This document shows positions 56,734 through 64,000 of a DNA stretch of 64,000 nucleotides, one piece after another (position 1 is the stretch's first letter; each line of letters opens with the position of its first letter). Source of the stretch: Candidatus Eisenbacteria bacterium (lineage in GTDB: Bacteria > Eisenbacteria > RBG-16-71-46); contig JADLBL010000015.1 in NCBI GenBank assembly GCA_020847735.1, forward strand, positions 248,001-312,000, given 5' to 3'. Position numbers and translations under genes: made by a program. The notes beneath the pieces were generated by a model, which saw only the letters and a program-made list of their open reading frames with translations, was not told where the DNA came from and did not search any database.

Positions 56734-57240
56734 GTGGCCAGCAACAGCTCGTTCGACGTCACGACCGGCGTGGACATGATGGAAGTGGGCAACGCCGTGG
56801 ATCAGGCGACCAAGGAGATCACCCAGCGTTACGACTTCAAGGGCGTCAAGGCGGGGATCGAGTTGGACGCGAAGGCCGGCACCCTCACGCTGACCGCGCC
56901 CGACGACTACAAGCTCGGCGCCGTCTGGGAAGTGCTGCAGGGCAAGATGGTCAAGCGCAAGGTGCCCGTGCAGAACCTGACGCGCGGCACGGCCGAGTCC
57001 GCCGCCGGCTCGTCGCTGCGCCAGACCGTGACGCTCACGACCGGGCTGTCGAGCGAGTTGTGCCGCGAGATCGTCAAGTTCCTCAAGGACGCCAAGCTCC
57101 GCAAGGTGCAGGCCGCGATCCAGGGCGACACCGTACGGATCTCCTCCCCCAGCAAGGACGACCTGCAGGGGGCGATGGCGCTGCTTCGCGGGCACGACTT
57201 CGGCGTCGAGCTCAAGTTCGGCAACTACCGGACGAACTGA
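56734..57240 (+). CDS. YajQ family cyclic-di-GMP/nucleotide-binding protein
   Basis: A 168-residue YajQ protein, full length for the family. N-terminal NSSFDVTTGVDMMEVGNAVD and ITQRYDFKGVKAGIELD are characteristic, as is the C-terminal GHDFGVELKFGNYR. Two ferredoxin-like domains bind nucleotides; some YajQ members bind c-di-GMP and act on transcription. Starts at GTG 56734 with AGGAGA 7 bases upstream. It follows the Nudix gene by 31 bases, so the two are probably cotranscribed. It and the degenerate GGDEF gene are the only candidate c-di-GMP-related genes in the window. Confidence 0.93.
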   Translation: MASNSSFDVTTGVDMMEVGNAVDQATKEITQRYDFKGVKAGIELDAKAGTLTLTAPDDYKLGAVWEVLQGKMVKRKVPVQNLTRGTAESAAGSSLRQTVTLTTGLSSELCREIVKFLKDAKLRKVQAAIQGDTVRISSPSKDDLQGAMALLRGHDFGVELKFGNYRTN

Positions 57241-57264
57241 GCGTGGAAGACGCCCCGCTCCGCT

Positions 57265-57281
57265 GAAGCCGCGACGGCTTC
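57265..57281 (+). terminator. Short hairpin after yajQ
   Basis: GAAGCCG / CGGCTTC, a perfect 7-bp stem with a 3-base loop, 24 bases after the YajQ stop. No T tract. Confidence 0.35.
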
Positions 57282-57405
57282 GTGGTGGACACCGGCCGCG
57301 CGCGCGTGAACCCCGACGTCGTGCACGGCTTCCTCACCACCAACTACCGGGCGCGGGGCATCCCGCTCGCGGCGGTTCGAGCCCGCCTCGTCGTGCTCCC
57401 TTCCT

Positions 57406-59478
57406 TCATCGCACGCGAATCAGGAGCCGATGGAAGCTCTGGTCGCCGGCGAGCAGCCGGACGAAGTAGGCCCCGGCCGGCACCGCGGCGCGCGCGTCGT
57501 CGCGGCCATCCCAGTCCACACGGTGGGCGCCGGCCTCGCGCAGGCCCCGATCGAGCACCCGGACGCGGCGGCCGCCGACGTCGAAGACCGAGAGTTCGAT
57601 CGCGCCCGGTCTCGCCAGCGTGTAGCCGAGCGCCGCGCTAGTGCGGAACGGTGACGGCCGCGCCGCGGCGAGGCCGGTGACCGCCGGTGGCGCATCGCCG
57701 GCCGCGAGGGTCCCCTCGGGCTCGCCCACCGCGAACTCGCCGAACGAGCCGAGCGCCGTGGCCTGCGTGCTGATCGCGGTGCGCGTTCCGACCGCCGGCA
57801 GGGACCACGCGCCCTCACGCCGGGCGACGCGGAAGAGGCTCGAATCCGCACCCGGATCCAGGTCGTCGGGATGGAAACCGAAGGTCACGTCGCAGGTGGT
57901 GAACGGCAGGCCGAGGTTCGTCACCGTCCACGTGCGGTTGACGCCCTGGTCGGGATCCAGGGCGGAGGCGGCGAGATCGGCATGGTCGCCGGGGTCGGTT
58001 CGCACGACCACCGTTCCCGAGTCGCCGACACTGGCGAACGCGAGCGTGACGGGGGCCGCGCGGGCCGCGTCTCCCACGCGGTAGTCCCGCGTGAGCGTTC
58101 CACCCGGGCCCGGGATGAGCTGGCCGAGATTGCCATCCACCCAGTAGCTGCCGGTGATGCCGCCGGCGGGGCCCAGGTGCAGCACGTGCGCGCCGGTCAG
58201 GAGGCGCCCGCCGCTCAGCTTCACGGAGCCGTCCGAGACGAGATCGCTCGCGAGCAGGACGGCCACGGGGTTGACGACCTCGATCTCGCTGCGGACCCCG
58301 AGCACGACGTTGCCCGACGCGTTGATGTTCTGCGCGGCCGATCCGGCGAGGCGCATCCTCGCGACTTCGGGACCCGCGGGATCGAGCTCGAGTGTTCCAT
58401 TCCCGAGAACGACGAGGTCGCCGCGCAGGTCGAGGGCCGAGTCCGGCGAAGTTGCGAGCAGCTGCAGGCGCCCCGAGAGGATCGAGAGGTTGTCCATCGT
58501 GCAGCCGAGCGTGAGGGCGACGGAATAGGTGGCCAGGGAATCGGGCAGGTTGATCTCGCAGTCCCCGTACCTGCGGCCGTCGAACGCCCCGCCGCCCGCG
58601 AGCTCGAGGTGGCGGTAGAGGCTGCCCGCCTGCAGCACGACGCGGCTGGCGGGCGCCGGCAGTCCGAACGCCACGTCCCCACCCTGCTGGTGGTAGCTGG
58701 AACCGGACTCGAAGACCACCACGTCCTCCGCGCCGGCATCGCCGAACGGGCTGCCGACGAGCTCGTCCATCGCCCGGAAGCTGGCACCGCTGGCGAAGAC
58801 CAGCGCCCCCGCGTCCATGGGCAGCACCCGATGCGAACCCTGGGAGGCCCACAACTCTCCCGCGATGCGGCCCGTCGCTCCAGGGGCCAGCGCGATCCTG
58901 ACCGAGCTCCCCGAACCCGGCGTCGCGAACAGCCACAATCGGGACCCGGCTTCGACGATGAAGTCGTCGCCGGCGGCCCCGGCGATACGTAACGTGTCGC
59001 TCGCGCCGTCGTTCTGGATCGTGACGGCGGCATTGCCTCTGACGTGCAGCCGGCCCAGCGTCTGGAGCGGAACGTCGGTGACGGTGGCGGCCGGAGTCAT
59101 CGCCCCGTCGAAGATCAGCGCGTCGTCGGAGGCGGGCGTGTTGCGTGCCGGCGTCCAACTGGAGGGCGTGCTCCACGAGCCACTCGGCGCGTTCCAGGTG
59201 TAGGTGTGCGGCGACGGAGCGCGCGCCGCCAGGCGCTGCCAGAAGCCTCCTCGGAGCACGAAGGTCCCGCCGGCATGCGCTCCGGCATCCGGCTGGCCGA
59301 TGGACCCCGAAAGGCGGTGGCCGCCGCCGGCCGCCGCGGTGCGGCCGCCACCATCGATCGTGTACCAGGTGACCGTGTCCGCGGCCCGACAGGGCACGGT
59401 GACGAGGGCGAGAGCCGCGACCACCCAGCCGACCGCGAGCGCCGGCGGCCCGACGAGTCCCTCCCGGGGCGAGCTCAT
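57406..59478 (-). CDS. Large secreted beta-rich protein with FlgD-like C-terminal domain
   Basis: A 690-residue exported protein. ATG 59478 overlaps the upstream stop (ATGA), so translation is coupled. After a signal-like stretch (ALAVGWVVAALALVTVPCRA) comes TVTWYTIDGGGRTAAAGGG, a pattern typical of extracellular proteins that carry a 'DGGG' glycine turn. The body (residues ~120-560) is beta-rich with no named enzyme domain, and includes repeats of the kind seen in right-handed helices (LHVRGNAAVTIQND, LDLRGDLVVLGNGTLELD). The last ~85 residues are an FlgD/Ig-like sorting domain (AARPSPFRTSAALG ... DWDGRDDARAAVPAGAYFVRL). Probably surface-located. Confidence 0.85.
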   Translation of the reverse strand: MSSPREGLVGPPALAVGWVVAALALVTVPCRAADTVTWYTIDGGGRTAAAGGGHRLSGSIGQPDAGAHAGGTFVLRGGFWQRLAARAPSPHTYTWNAPSGSWSTPSSWTPARNTPASDDALIFDGAMTPAATVTDVPLQTLGRLHVRGNAAVTIQNDGASDTLRIAGAAGDDFIVEAGSRLWLFATPGSGSSVRIALAPGATGRIAGELWASQGSHRVLPMDAGALVFASGASFRAMDELVGSPFGDAGAEDVVVFESGSSYHQQGGDVAFGLPAPASRVVLQAGSLYRHLELAGGGAFDGRRYGDCEINLPDSLATYSVALTLGCTMDNLSILSGRLQLLATSPDSALDLRGDLVVLGNGTLELDPAGPEVARMRLAGSAAQNINASGNVVLGVRSEIEVVNPVAVLLASDLVSDGSVKLSGGRLLTGAHVLHLGPAGGITGSYWVDGNLGQLIPGPGGTLTRDYRVGDAARAAPVTLAFASVGDSGTVVVRTDPGDHADLAASALDPDQGVNRTWTVTNLGLPFTTCDVTFGFHPDDLDPGADSSLFRVARREGAWSLPAVGTRTAISTQATALGSFGEFAVGEPEGTLAAGDAPPAVTGLAAARPSPFRTSAALGYTLARPGAIELSVFDVGGRRVRVLDRGLREAGAHRVDWDGRDDARAAVPAGAYFVRLLAGDQSFHRLLIRVR

Positions 59479-60569
59479 CGCCGGCCGATCGCGATGAGGT
59501 CGAACGTGCAGTCCACCGGCGTTCCCGACCCGCTGACGACCCGGATCGTGCACGAGCCGGCAAAATGCGAACTGATGATGGCGATGCGGTCCAGGCTGGG
59601 GTGCTGGCAGGTCGCCGTGATGGACGGCTGATCCACGAACGGCGTGTCGAACGTGATGGAGTAGACGCCGGTCCCGGTGCGAGTGGACGCGAATCCGAGT
59701 CCGAAGAGCCGGAAGCCCGAGCTCGACACGACTCCGCGCACGATCTTCAGGTCAATCTCGGCGCCGGGCACGAAGTACTCGCCCGCGGATCCCACCTTGA
59801 TGCTGCCGCGGACGTCGAGCCTCGCGGCGGGGGTCGAGGTGCCGATACCCACGTTTCCAATCGGGCTGATTCTGAGCCTTTCAGTCCCGAGCGTGTAGAC
59901 GAGCACCGCGCCGTTCGAGCGTGAGTTGAAGATCGAGAGGTTCGGGCTGCCCGTATTGCCGAAGCCCATCCATCCGGTTTGGGCCGAAAGGCTGTTCGAG
60001 AAACCGACGAATCCCGTCTGGTTCGCCTCACTGGCGTCGTCCTGCAGGATCATCGCCGGCCCCGTGCTTCGGGCGTGGATGAGGGCGGCGGGCGCCGCGG
60101 TTCCGACGCCGACATTGCCGCCGGTGTAGCTGAGATTCGTGCCATTGAGCTGCCACGGTCCGAGCGAGTACGGGGTGGCGGTCATCGCCTGCCGCGGGCC
60201 GAGCGGGGTGGCGGAAGTACAGGTTCCGTCGGCGCACAACTCGATCTGGAGCCAGCGGGCTTCGCCGTTGAACGCCGTCGCGCCGAACTCGTCTCCCGCG
60301 TTCACCTGGGCGGAGAAGAGCCCGCCGTTCACCGTGATGTTCGAGACGACCTGGCTGGTCCCGATCTGGGTTCCCCCGGTGGGCGGATCGCCCGCGCCCG
60401 CGGCATCCCACAGGCTGAAGCGCAGGTGAACCGTCCCCGTGACGAGGGAGTCGGCCTCGCTCAGCTGCCCCTGGTAGGTGAAGGAGCGGCCGAGCGGCGC
60501 GCCGACCGCAACAGCCGGAAGGAGCGCCACAAGCAGGAACGCGCCGAGAATCCCGGGTCGGACTGACAT
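59475..60569 (-). CDS. Secreted tail-fibre-like protein
   Basis: A 364-residue exported protein. Signal peptide (GILGAFLLVALLPAVAVG), then SFTYQGQLSEADSLVTGTVHL, a common start of surface/fibre proteins in FCB bacteria. The central part has the phage-tail-fibre-like motif NVGVGTAAPAALIHA and NVGIGTSTPAARLDVRG. No FlgD-like domain: the protein ends in a compact beta region (PVDCTFDLIAIGRR) with several Cys. It overlaps the next gene by four bases, which does carry the sorting domain, so the two may form a complex, one supplying the anchor. GGAGG lies 7 bases before ATG 60569. Confidence 0.82.
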   Translation of the reverse strand: MSVRPGILGAFLLVALLPAVAVGAPLGRSFTYQGQLSEADSLVTGTVHLRFSLWDAAGAGDPPTGGTQIGTSQVVSNITVNGGLFSAQVNAGDEFGATAFNGEARWLQIELCADGTCTSATPLGPRQAMTATPYSLGPWQLNGTNLSYTGGNVGVGTAAPAALIHARSTGPAMILQDDASEANQTGFVGFSNSLSAQTGWMGFGNTGSPNLSIFNSRSNGAVLVYTLGTERLRISPIGNVGIGTSTPAARLDVRGSIKVGSAGEYFVPGAEIDLKIVRGVVSSSGFRLFGLGFASTRTGTGVYSITFDTPFVDQPSITATCQHPSLDRIAIISSHFAGSCTIRVVSGSGTPVDCTFDLIAIGRR

Positions 60570-60726
60570 GGTGGCCTCCGCAGGGACCGAGAGCGGGCCG
60601 TGAGCCGGGCCCTGTGACGCAGCAAGGGAACGGGCGATGAGGGTGGACACCCCTACATGCGCCGAACCGGGCGCCGTGGTGTCACGCGGCCGGCGACACG
60701 CGGTTCCTTCCCGCCCGGGCCGAGCG

Positions 60727-62739
60727 TCAGTACTGAACGAGGCGCGGCCAGACCTCGCTCGCCAGCTCGGGGGCCGCGGCGCCGCGCCGGATCGCGGCCC
60801 GCAGCCGCGCGGCCAGCGTATCGCCGGGCGCGAGGAGCTCGGCCTGCTCGAGCGCGGCCGCGGCGCTGTCGCTCCGCCCGAGGCCGAGCCACACGACCGC
60901 CGACGCGGCGCGGTAGCCGGCGACGCCGGGCGCGAGCGCGAGCAGCGTGTCGAGCTCGGTGCGCGCCGGGCCCAGCTGGTGCGAGCGGACCAGCGCGTCC
61001 ACGAGCTGGAAGCGGTAGAGCGCCATGGTCGGCCGCGAACGCAGCGCCTCGCGAAACGCCCGCTCGGCGATGTCGTAGCGCCCGCGGTGGAGCGCGATAC
61101 GCCCGAGCTGGCTGTGGGCGTGGTTCTGCAGCGGGTTCTCGTCGAGCGCGCGCCGGTACCATTCGAGCGCCTCGTCCTCGCGGCCCTTCGACCAGTACCA
61201 GTCGGCGACCATCACCTGCGCGCGGCCGCGCCCGAGCGGCAGCACCTTGTAGCGTTCGATCGTGCGCTCGGCCGAGGCGTTGAGCGCGATCCACGGAACG
61301 GTGTGAAAGAGCGAGGCGAGCGCCAGCACGAACAGCCAGCGGCGCAGCCCTTCGCCGGTCCACGCCGCGCGCGTCGCCAGGCCGAGCGCGACCAGCGTGA
61401 AGACGAAGCCCGCGGGCGCGAGCAAGTCCCAGTTGCGCGCCACGCCGAGGTTCGAATCGCCGGCGATGAGCGAGGCGGCGAGGTAGCCGGGAGCGAGCGC
61501 GGCGAGGAACAGCGATCGCCCGTGGCGCCACAGGCGCAGCCGCAGCGCGGCCACGCCGGATACGCCGAGCAGGAAGATTCCCAGCGGGCCGATCAGCAGT
61601 TGCTGCTGCAGGAACTGCGCGGGCGTGGGTGGATGAAAGCCGTAGCTGGTCGTGGAATCGGTCGTCCTGCGGCCGAGCGCGAGCAGCATCGCGGTCCAGT
61701 CGTAGCCGTGGCCGAGGCGCGAAAGCAGCAGGTGCATCGCCGCGAACAGTCCCGCTCCGATCGCCAGGTCGCGCAGCGCCGCGACCCGCGCGCGGGGGTC
61801 GAGCAGCCGGTGCGCGACCAGCACGGCGAACGACGGCGCGACGACCGCGGCCGAAAGGTGGAGCGCCATGGCCAGCACGAGCCACGTCGCCGGCAGCAGA
61901 AGCGGCGCGCGCCCCCGCAGCGCGCGCAGCGCGGCGAGCGCGTACGCCGCGAGCGCGAGCGCGAGGAACGTGTAGTTCTCGACGTAGCCGAAGAAGAGCT
62001 GCAGGTAGCCCTGCGCGACCAGCACGACGAACGCCAGCGCGTGGACCGCGCGCACGGCCCGATCCCCGGTCGCGGCGGGCCGTCCGGCGGCCGTGCCGCC
62101 ACCCGCCAGTTCGCCCGCGAGCGCCCAGGCGATCGGCACGAACAGCGCGCCGCACAGCGCGCTCGAGAGCCCGACCGTCGCGTGCGCGACTTCGGCCGCG
62201 CCCGCTCCGCCGCGCGCGAACCACGGCCCGAAGAGCAGGTAGAAGCCGCGGTGGAGCGCGAGCGAGAGCGGCTCGTCCGGGTGGAACGCCTGCCCCTCCG
62301 GCACGAAGCGCACGATGGCGTTGCCGTCGCCGAGCAGGGTGTGCCCTTCACGGAACGCCCAGAAGAACGCCCCCGCGAGGGCGGCCGCCACCGCCCGGCC
62401 GGTCCAGCCCGGCAGCGCCGGCGCCCACCCGAGCGCGCGCACCAGCGTGCGGTCGAGCGCCGCCGCCCCGCGCCAGGCCGCGAGCAGCCCGAAAGCCACC
62501 AGCGCGAGCGCGGGCACGAACGCCGCGCGCGGCAGGAACGCCCACGAGTGAACGCCCCACCAGCGATCGCGCAACACGGTCGCGCCGGCGACCTCGGCCG
62601 CGATCGCGGCCAGCGCGAGCGCCACGCCGCCGGCCGCCAGCCAGCCGGTCGCGGGACCGGCCGGGGGCGGAGCGATCACCGCGGGTCTGGGAGTTCGGTT
62701 CCTGATCGGGTCCTCCGCAATCGCTCGCCGCCGCGACAT
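60727..62739 (-). CDS. Polytopic membrane protein with C-terminal TPR repeats
   Basis: A 670-residue membrane protein with about ten or more hydrophobic segments in residues ~30-490, then ~180 residues of TPR repeats (ADWYWSKGREDEALEWYRRA, LGRIALHRGRYDIAERAFRE). FFWAFREGHTLLGDGNAIVR and FFGYVENYTFLALALAAYA are in loops where glycosyltransferase-like (GT39/ArnT or PMT) proteins hold acidic catalytic residues. The match is weak. It could glycosylate or assemble surface molecules. The C-terminal TPRs probably lie in the cytoplasm or periplasm, depending on the helix count. It lies downstream of the last gene on the same strand, separated by 50 bases. Confidence 0.75.
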   Translation of the reverse strand: MSRRRAIAEDPIRNRTPRPAVIAPPPAGPATGWLAAGGVALALAAIAAEVAGATVLRDRWWGVHSWAFLPRAAFVPALALVAFGLLAAWRGAAALDRTLVRALGWAPALPGWTGRAVAAALAGAFFWAFREGHTLLGDGNAIVRFVPEGQAFHPDEPLSLALHRGFYLLFGPWFARGGAGAAEVAHATVGLSSALCGALFVPIAWALAGELAGGGTAAGRPAATGDRAVRAVHALAFVVLVAQGYLQLFFGYVENYTFLALALAAYALAALRALRGRAPLLLPATWLVLAMALHLSAAVVAPSFAVLVAHRLLDPRARVAALRDLAIGAGLFAAMHLLLSRLGHGYDWTAMLLALGRRTTDSTTSYGFHPPTPAQFLQQQLLIGPLGIFLLGVSGVAALRLRLWRHGRSLFLAALAPGYLAASLIAGDSNLGVARNWDLLAPAGFVFTLVALGLATRAAWTGEGLRRWLFVLALASLFHTVPWIALNASAERTIERYKVLPLGRGRAQVMVADWYWSKGREDEALEWYRRALDENPLQNHAHSQLGRIALHRGRYDIAERAFREALRSRPTMALYRFQLVDALVRSHQLGPARTELDTLLALAPGVAGYRAASAVVWLGLGRSDSAAAALEQAELLAPGDTLAARLRAAIRRGAAAPELASEVWPRLVQY

Positions 62740-62789
62740 TCACGGCGCGCCGCGCGCATCCTCCCACAGCCCGCGCGCCGGACCGCGGG

Positions 62790-64000
62790 TCAGCGCCGAA
62801 GGGGCAGCAGCACGATGCGTGTTTCCGTGGCGCCCGTGCATGGGACGACGCGCGTGGAATCGCCGCGGGCGTCCGCATAGCGAAGCCTGCCGCCCGCCTT
62901 GTAGCCCAGTCGCCATTCGCCGCACGGCAGCGGGCCGAAGCGGAACTCGCGCGGCGCGCCCATGAAGAGCGAGACCTCGACGGGCCTGGCGCCGGGAGCG
63001 TCGAGCACCAGGGTCACGGGCGTGTGCTCTTCGAGCGGACGGTCCCAGCCGATCTCCACCGTTCCGCGCACGCTGCAGCGGCACGTGTCGGCCCGCGGCA
63101 CGCTGTCGCGCCGCACGTACGGGTCCATCGCGCGCACGGCCGAGGGCCGGGGCGGCGGCGCGGCCACCTCGCGCGAGCTGGCGACGACCCGGGGCGGCGG
63201 CGGCGCGCTGCGCGCGCTGTTGCGGGGCACGGCGCGCGGGGCGGCCGGCGGCGGTGCGGTCGCGAGCGCGACGCTGTCGCGGGTCGCGGCCGGCGGCGCT
63301 GGAGCGAGCACGACGCTGTCGCGGGTCGCGGCCGGCGGCGCTGGAGCGGGCACGACGCTGTCGCGGGCCGGGGCCGGCGGCGGCACCGTGGCAACCGCGG
63401 CGCTGTCGCGTGGCGCGGCCGGCGGCGGCGCCGTGGCAACCGCGACGCTGTCGCGCGGCGCGAGCGGCGGCGGCGCGTCGGCGAGCGCGACGCTGTCGCG
63501 CGCGATGGCCGCCGGCGCAGGGTTGGGGTCCGCGGTCCCGGCCGGGGGCGCGACCGCGCGCGGCATCGGCGGCGTCTCGGCCGGCGGCGGCGGCGCTTCG
63601 CCCGGGAGAATCGCGTCGTGGCTGAACGAGCCCTCGGTCCCGCCGGTCGCGGCGCCGCCGAAGTCCGCCTCGATCCACGCGACCGGAACGCTCTCGAGCT
63701 CGAGCGCGGTCACGACCGCGTTCGCCGCGGCCGCGCGGTTCGAATGGACGCGCACGCGCCCGCCGCCGGCCTGCCAGGCGGCGTCCACGACGAGCGACGT
63801 GCCGCCGCCCGAAAGGCCGAGCCGGCGCCCCTGCGCTTCGGCGCGCACCTCGATCCGGAACGGCAGGCGTTTCAGGGCCGCGGGCATCCCGAGCGGCAGC
63901 GACAGCGCGTAGCGCCCTTCGTCGTCCGTGAGCGCGCTGACGCTGACGCTGCCGCGCGCCATGACACGCGCGCCGGCGAGCGGCTTGCCGTCGGGCGCGA
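62790..64000 (-). CDS. Protein with Pro/Ala RDSV repeat and carboxypeptidase-regulatory-like domain, 5' part outside window
   Basis: The frame is open to the end of the window, so the N-terminus is missing. The first visible part, APDGKPLAGARV and TDDEGRYALSLPLGM, is a carboxypeptidase-regulatory-like beta-sandwich domain. Residues following a linker consist of a low-complexity tandem repeat of 13-15 residues (RDSVVLAPAPPAAT type; at least seven copies). The C-terminus is another beta-sandwich (VRGTVEIGWDRPLEEHTPVTL ... LPLRR) with Cys pairs (TCRCSV, LPCGEW, VVPCTG). Probably envelope-associated; the Pro-rich repeat may span the periplasm or the cell wall. Function unknown. An ATG at 63962 lies inside the first domain and is not the start. 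Confidence 0.72.
   Translation of the reverse strand, partial: APDGKPLAGARVMARGSVSVSALTDDEGRYALSLPLGMPAALKRLPFRIEVRAEAQGRRLGLSGGGTSLVVDAAWQAGGGRVRVHSNRAAAANAVVTALELESVPVAWIEADFGGAATGGTEGSFSHDAILPGEAPPPPAETPPMPRAVAPPAGTADPNPAPAAIARDSVALADAPPPLAPRDSVAVATAPPPAAPRDSAAVATVPPPAPARDSVVPAPAPPAATRDSVVLAPAPPAATRDSVALATAPPPAAPRAVPRNSARSAPPPPRVVASSREVAAPPPRPSAVRAMDPYVRRDSVPRADTCRCSVRGTVEIGWDRPLEEHTPVTLVLDAPGARPVEVSLFMGAPREFRFGPLPCGEWRLGYKAGGRLRYADARGDSTRVVPCTGATETRIVLLPLRR
63271..63530 (-). repeat. 42-45-bp tandem repeat inside the RDSV protein gene
   Basis: The element ACGCTGTCGC (or GCGCTGTCGC) recurs at 63271, 63313, 63355, 63400, 63445 and 63490, that is, first at 42-base and then at 45-base intervals. 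Every period is a multiple of three, so the reading frame is kept. The repeat is likely to vary in copy number between strains. Confidence 0.85.

Noticed and set aside
57282-57641. Short plus-strand frame of 119 codons after yajQ
   Set aside because: It runs into the 3' end of the opposite gene, and its second half is a shadow of that gene's C-terminal domain.

Overview
The window is a very GC-rich chromosomal segment from a Gram-negative-type bacterium. The diderm envelope is shown by an OmpA-family protein, a DUF3078 barrel, a second outer-membrane barrel and two lipoproteins. At least five reading frames (one of them broken) end in the roughly 80-residue FlgD/Ig-like C-terminal domain that many FCB-superphylum bacteria use for export and surface attachment. 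The F1Fo operon has an 85-residue epsilon subunit of the short form known from Chlorobi. Taken together this suggests a GC-rich FCB-lineage organism of the 'Candidatus Eisenbacteria' kind; that placement is inference, since no rRNA or other phylogenetic marker is present. I saw no tRNA, rRNA, CRISPR array, transposase or prophage.

Layout. 0-5.5 kb: the end of an ATP-grasp ligase, a phosphate module (DUF47 regulator plus Pit carrier), a cyclophilin, an M32 carboxypeptidase, a cupin and MsrA. 5.8-12.3 kb: a kinase-STAND ATPase fusion, a DUF4126 membrane protein and two overlapping MacB-type permeases with no ATPase beside them. 12.3-19.1 kb: a tiny promoter/18-codon ORF/terminator unit, rsgA, a TlpA-like thioredoxin, the OmpA and DUF3078 proteins, a secreted DUF4114-like protein and an NfeD-SPFH pair. 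19.2-27.6 kb (minus strand): an M1-M28-PDZ protease coupled to a ChaN-PDZ protein, a degenerate GGDEF protein, a PLP decarboxylase, and a PIG-L deacetylase that appears to start at CTG.

27.8-41.7 kb is an envelope and secretion region. It holds a lamin-tail-domain protein, a 1634-residue FG-GAP protein, a CsgG-like protein divergent from two lipoproteins, a cupredoxin, a kinase-BRCT fusion, a broken M36-type protease remnant and an NHL-repeat protein. 42-48.4 kb: methylmalonate-semialdehyde dehydrogenase, DUF488, an 830-bp gene-free stretch, and a receptor-like kinase coupled to an outer-membrane protein.

48.7-55.8 kb is a complete ATP synthase operon on the minus strand, atpZ-B-E-F-H-A-G-D-C, in which the a subunit carries an N-terminal AtpI-like domain. 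56.2-57.2 kb: Nudix and YajQ. 57.4-64 kb: two coupled secreted proteins, a polytopic TPR protein, and a partial protein with a proline/alanine 'RDSV' tandem repeat.

The themes that tie the window together are extracytoplasmic secretion (two kinds of C-terminal ending, a long Ig-like domain and a short LKxxYR tail), Ser/Thr kinases in unusual domain combinations, and short or near-absent 5' leaders at some genes.
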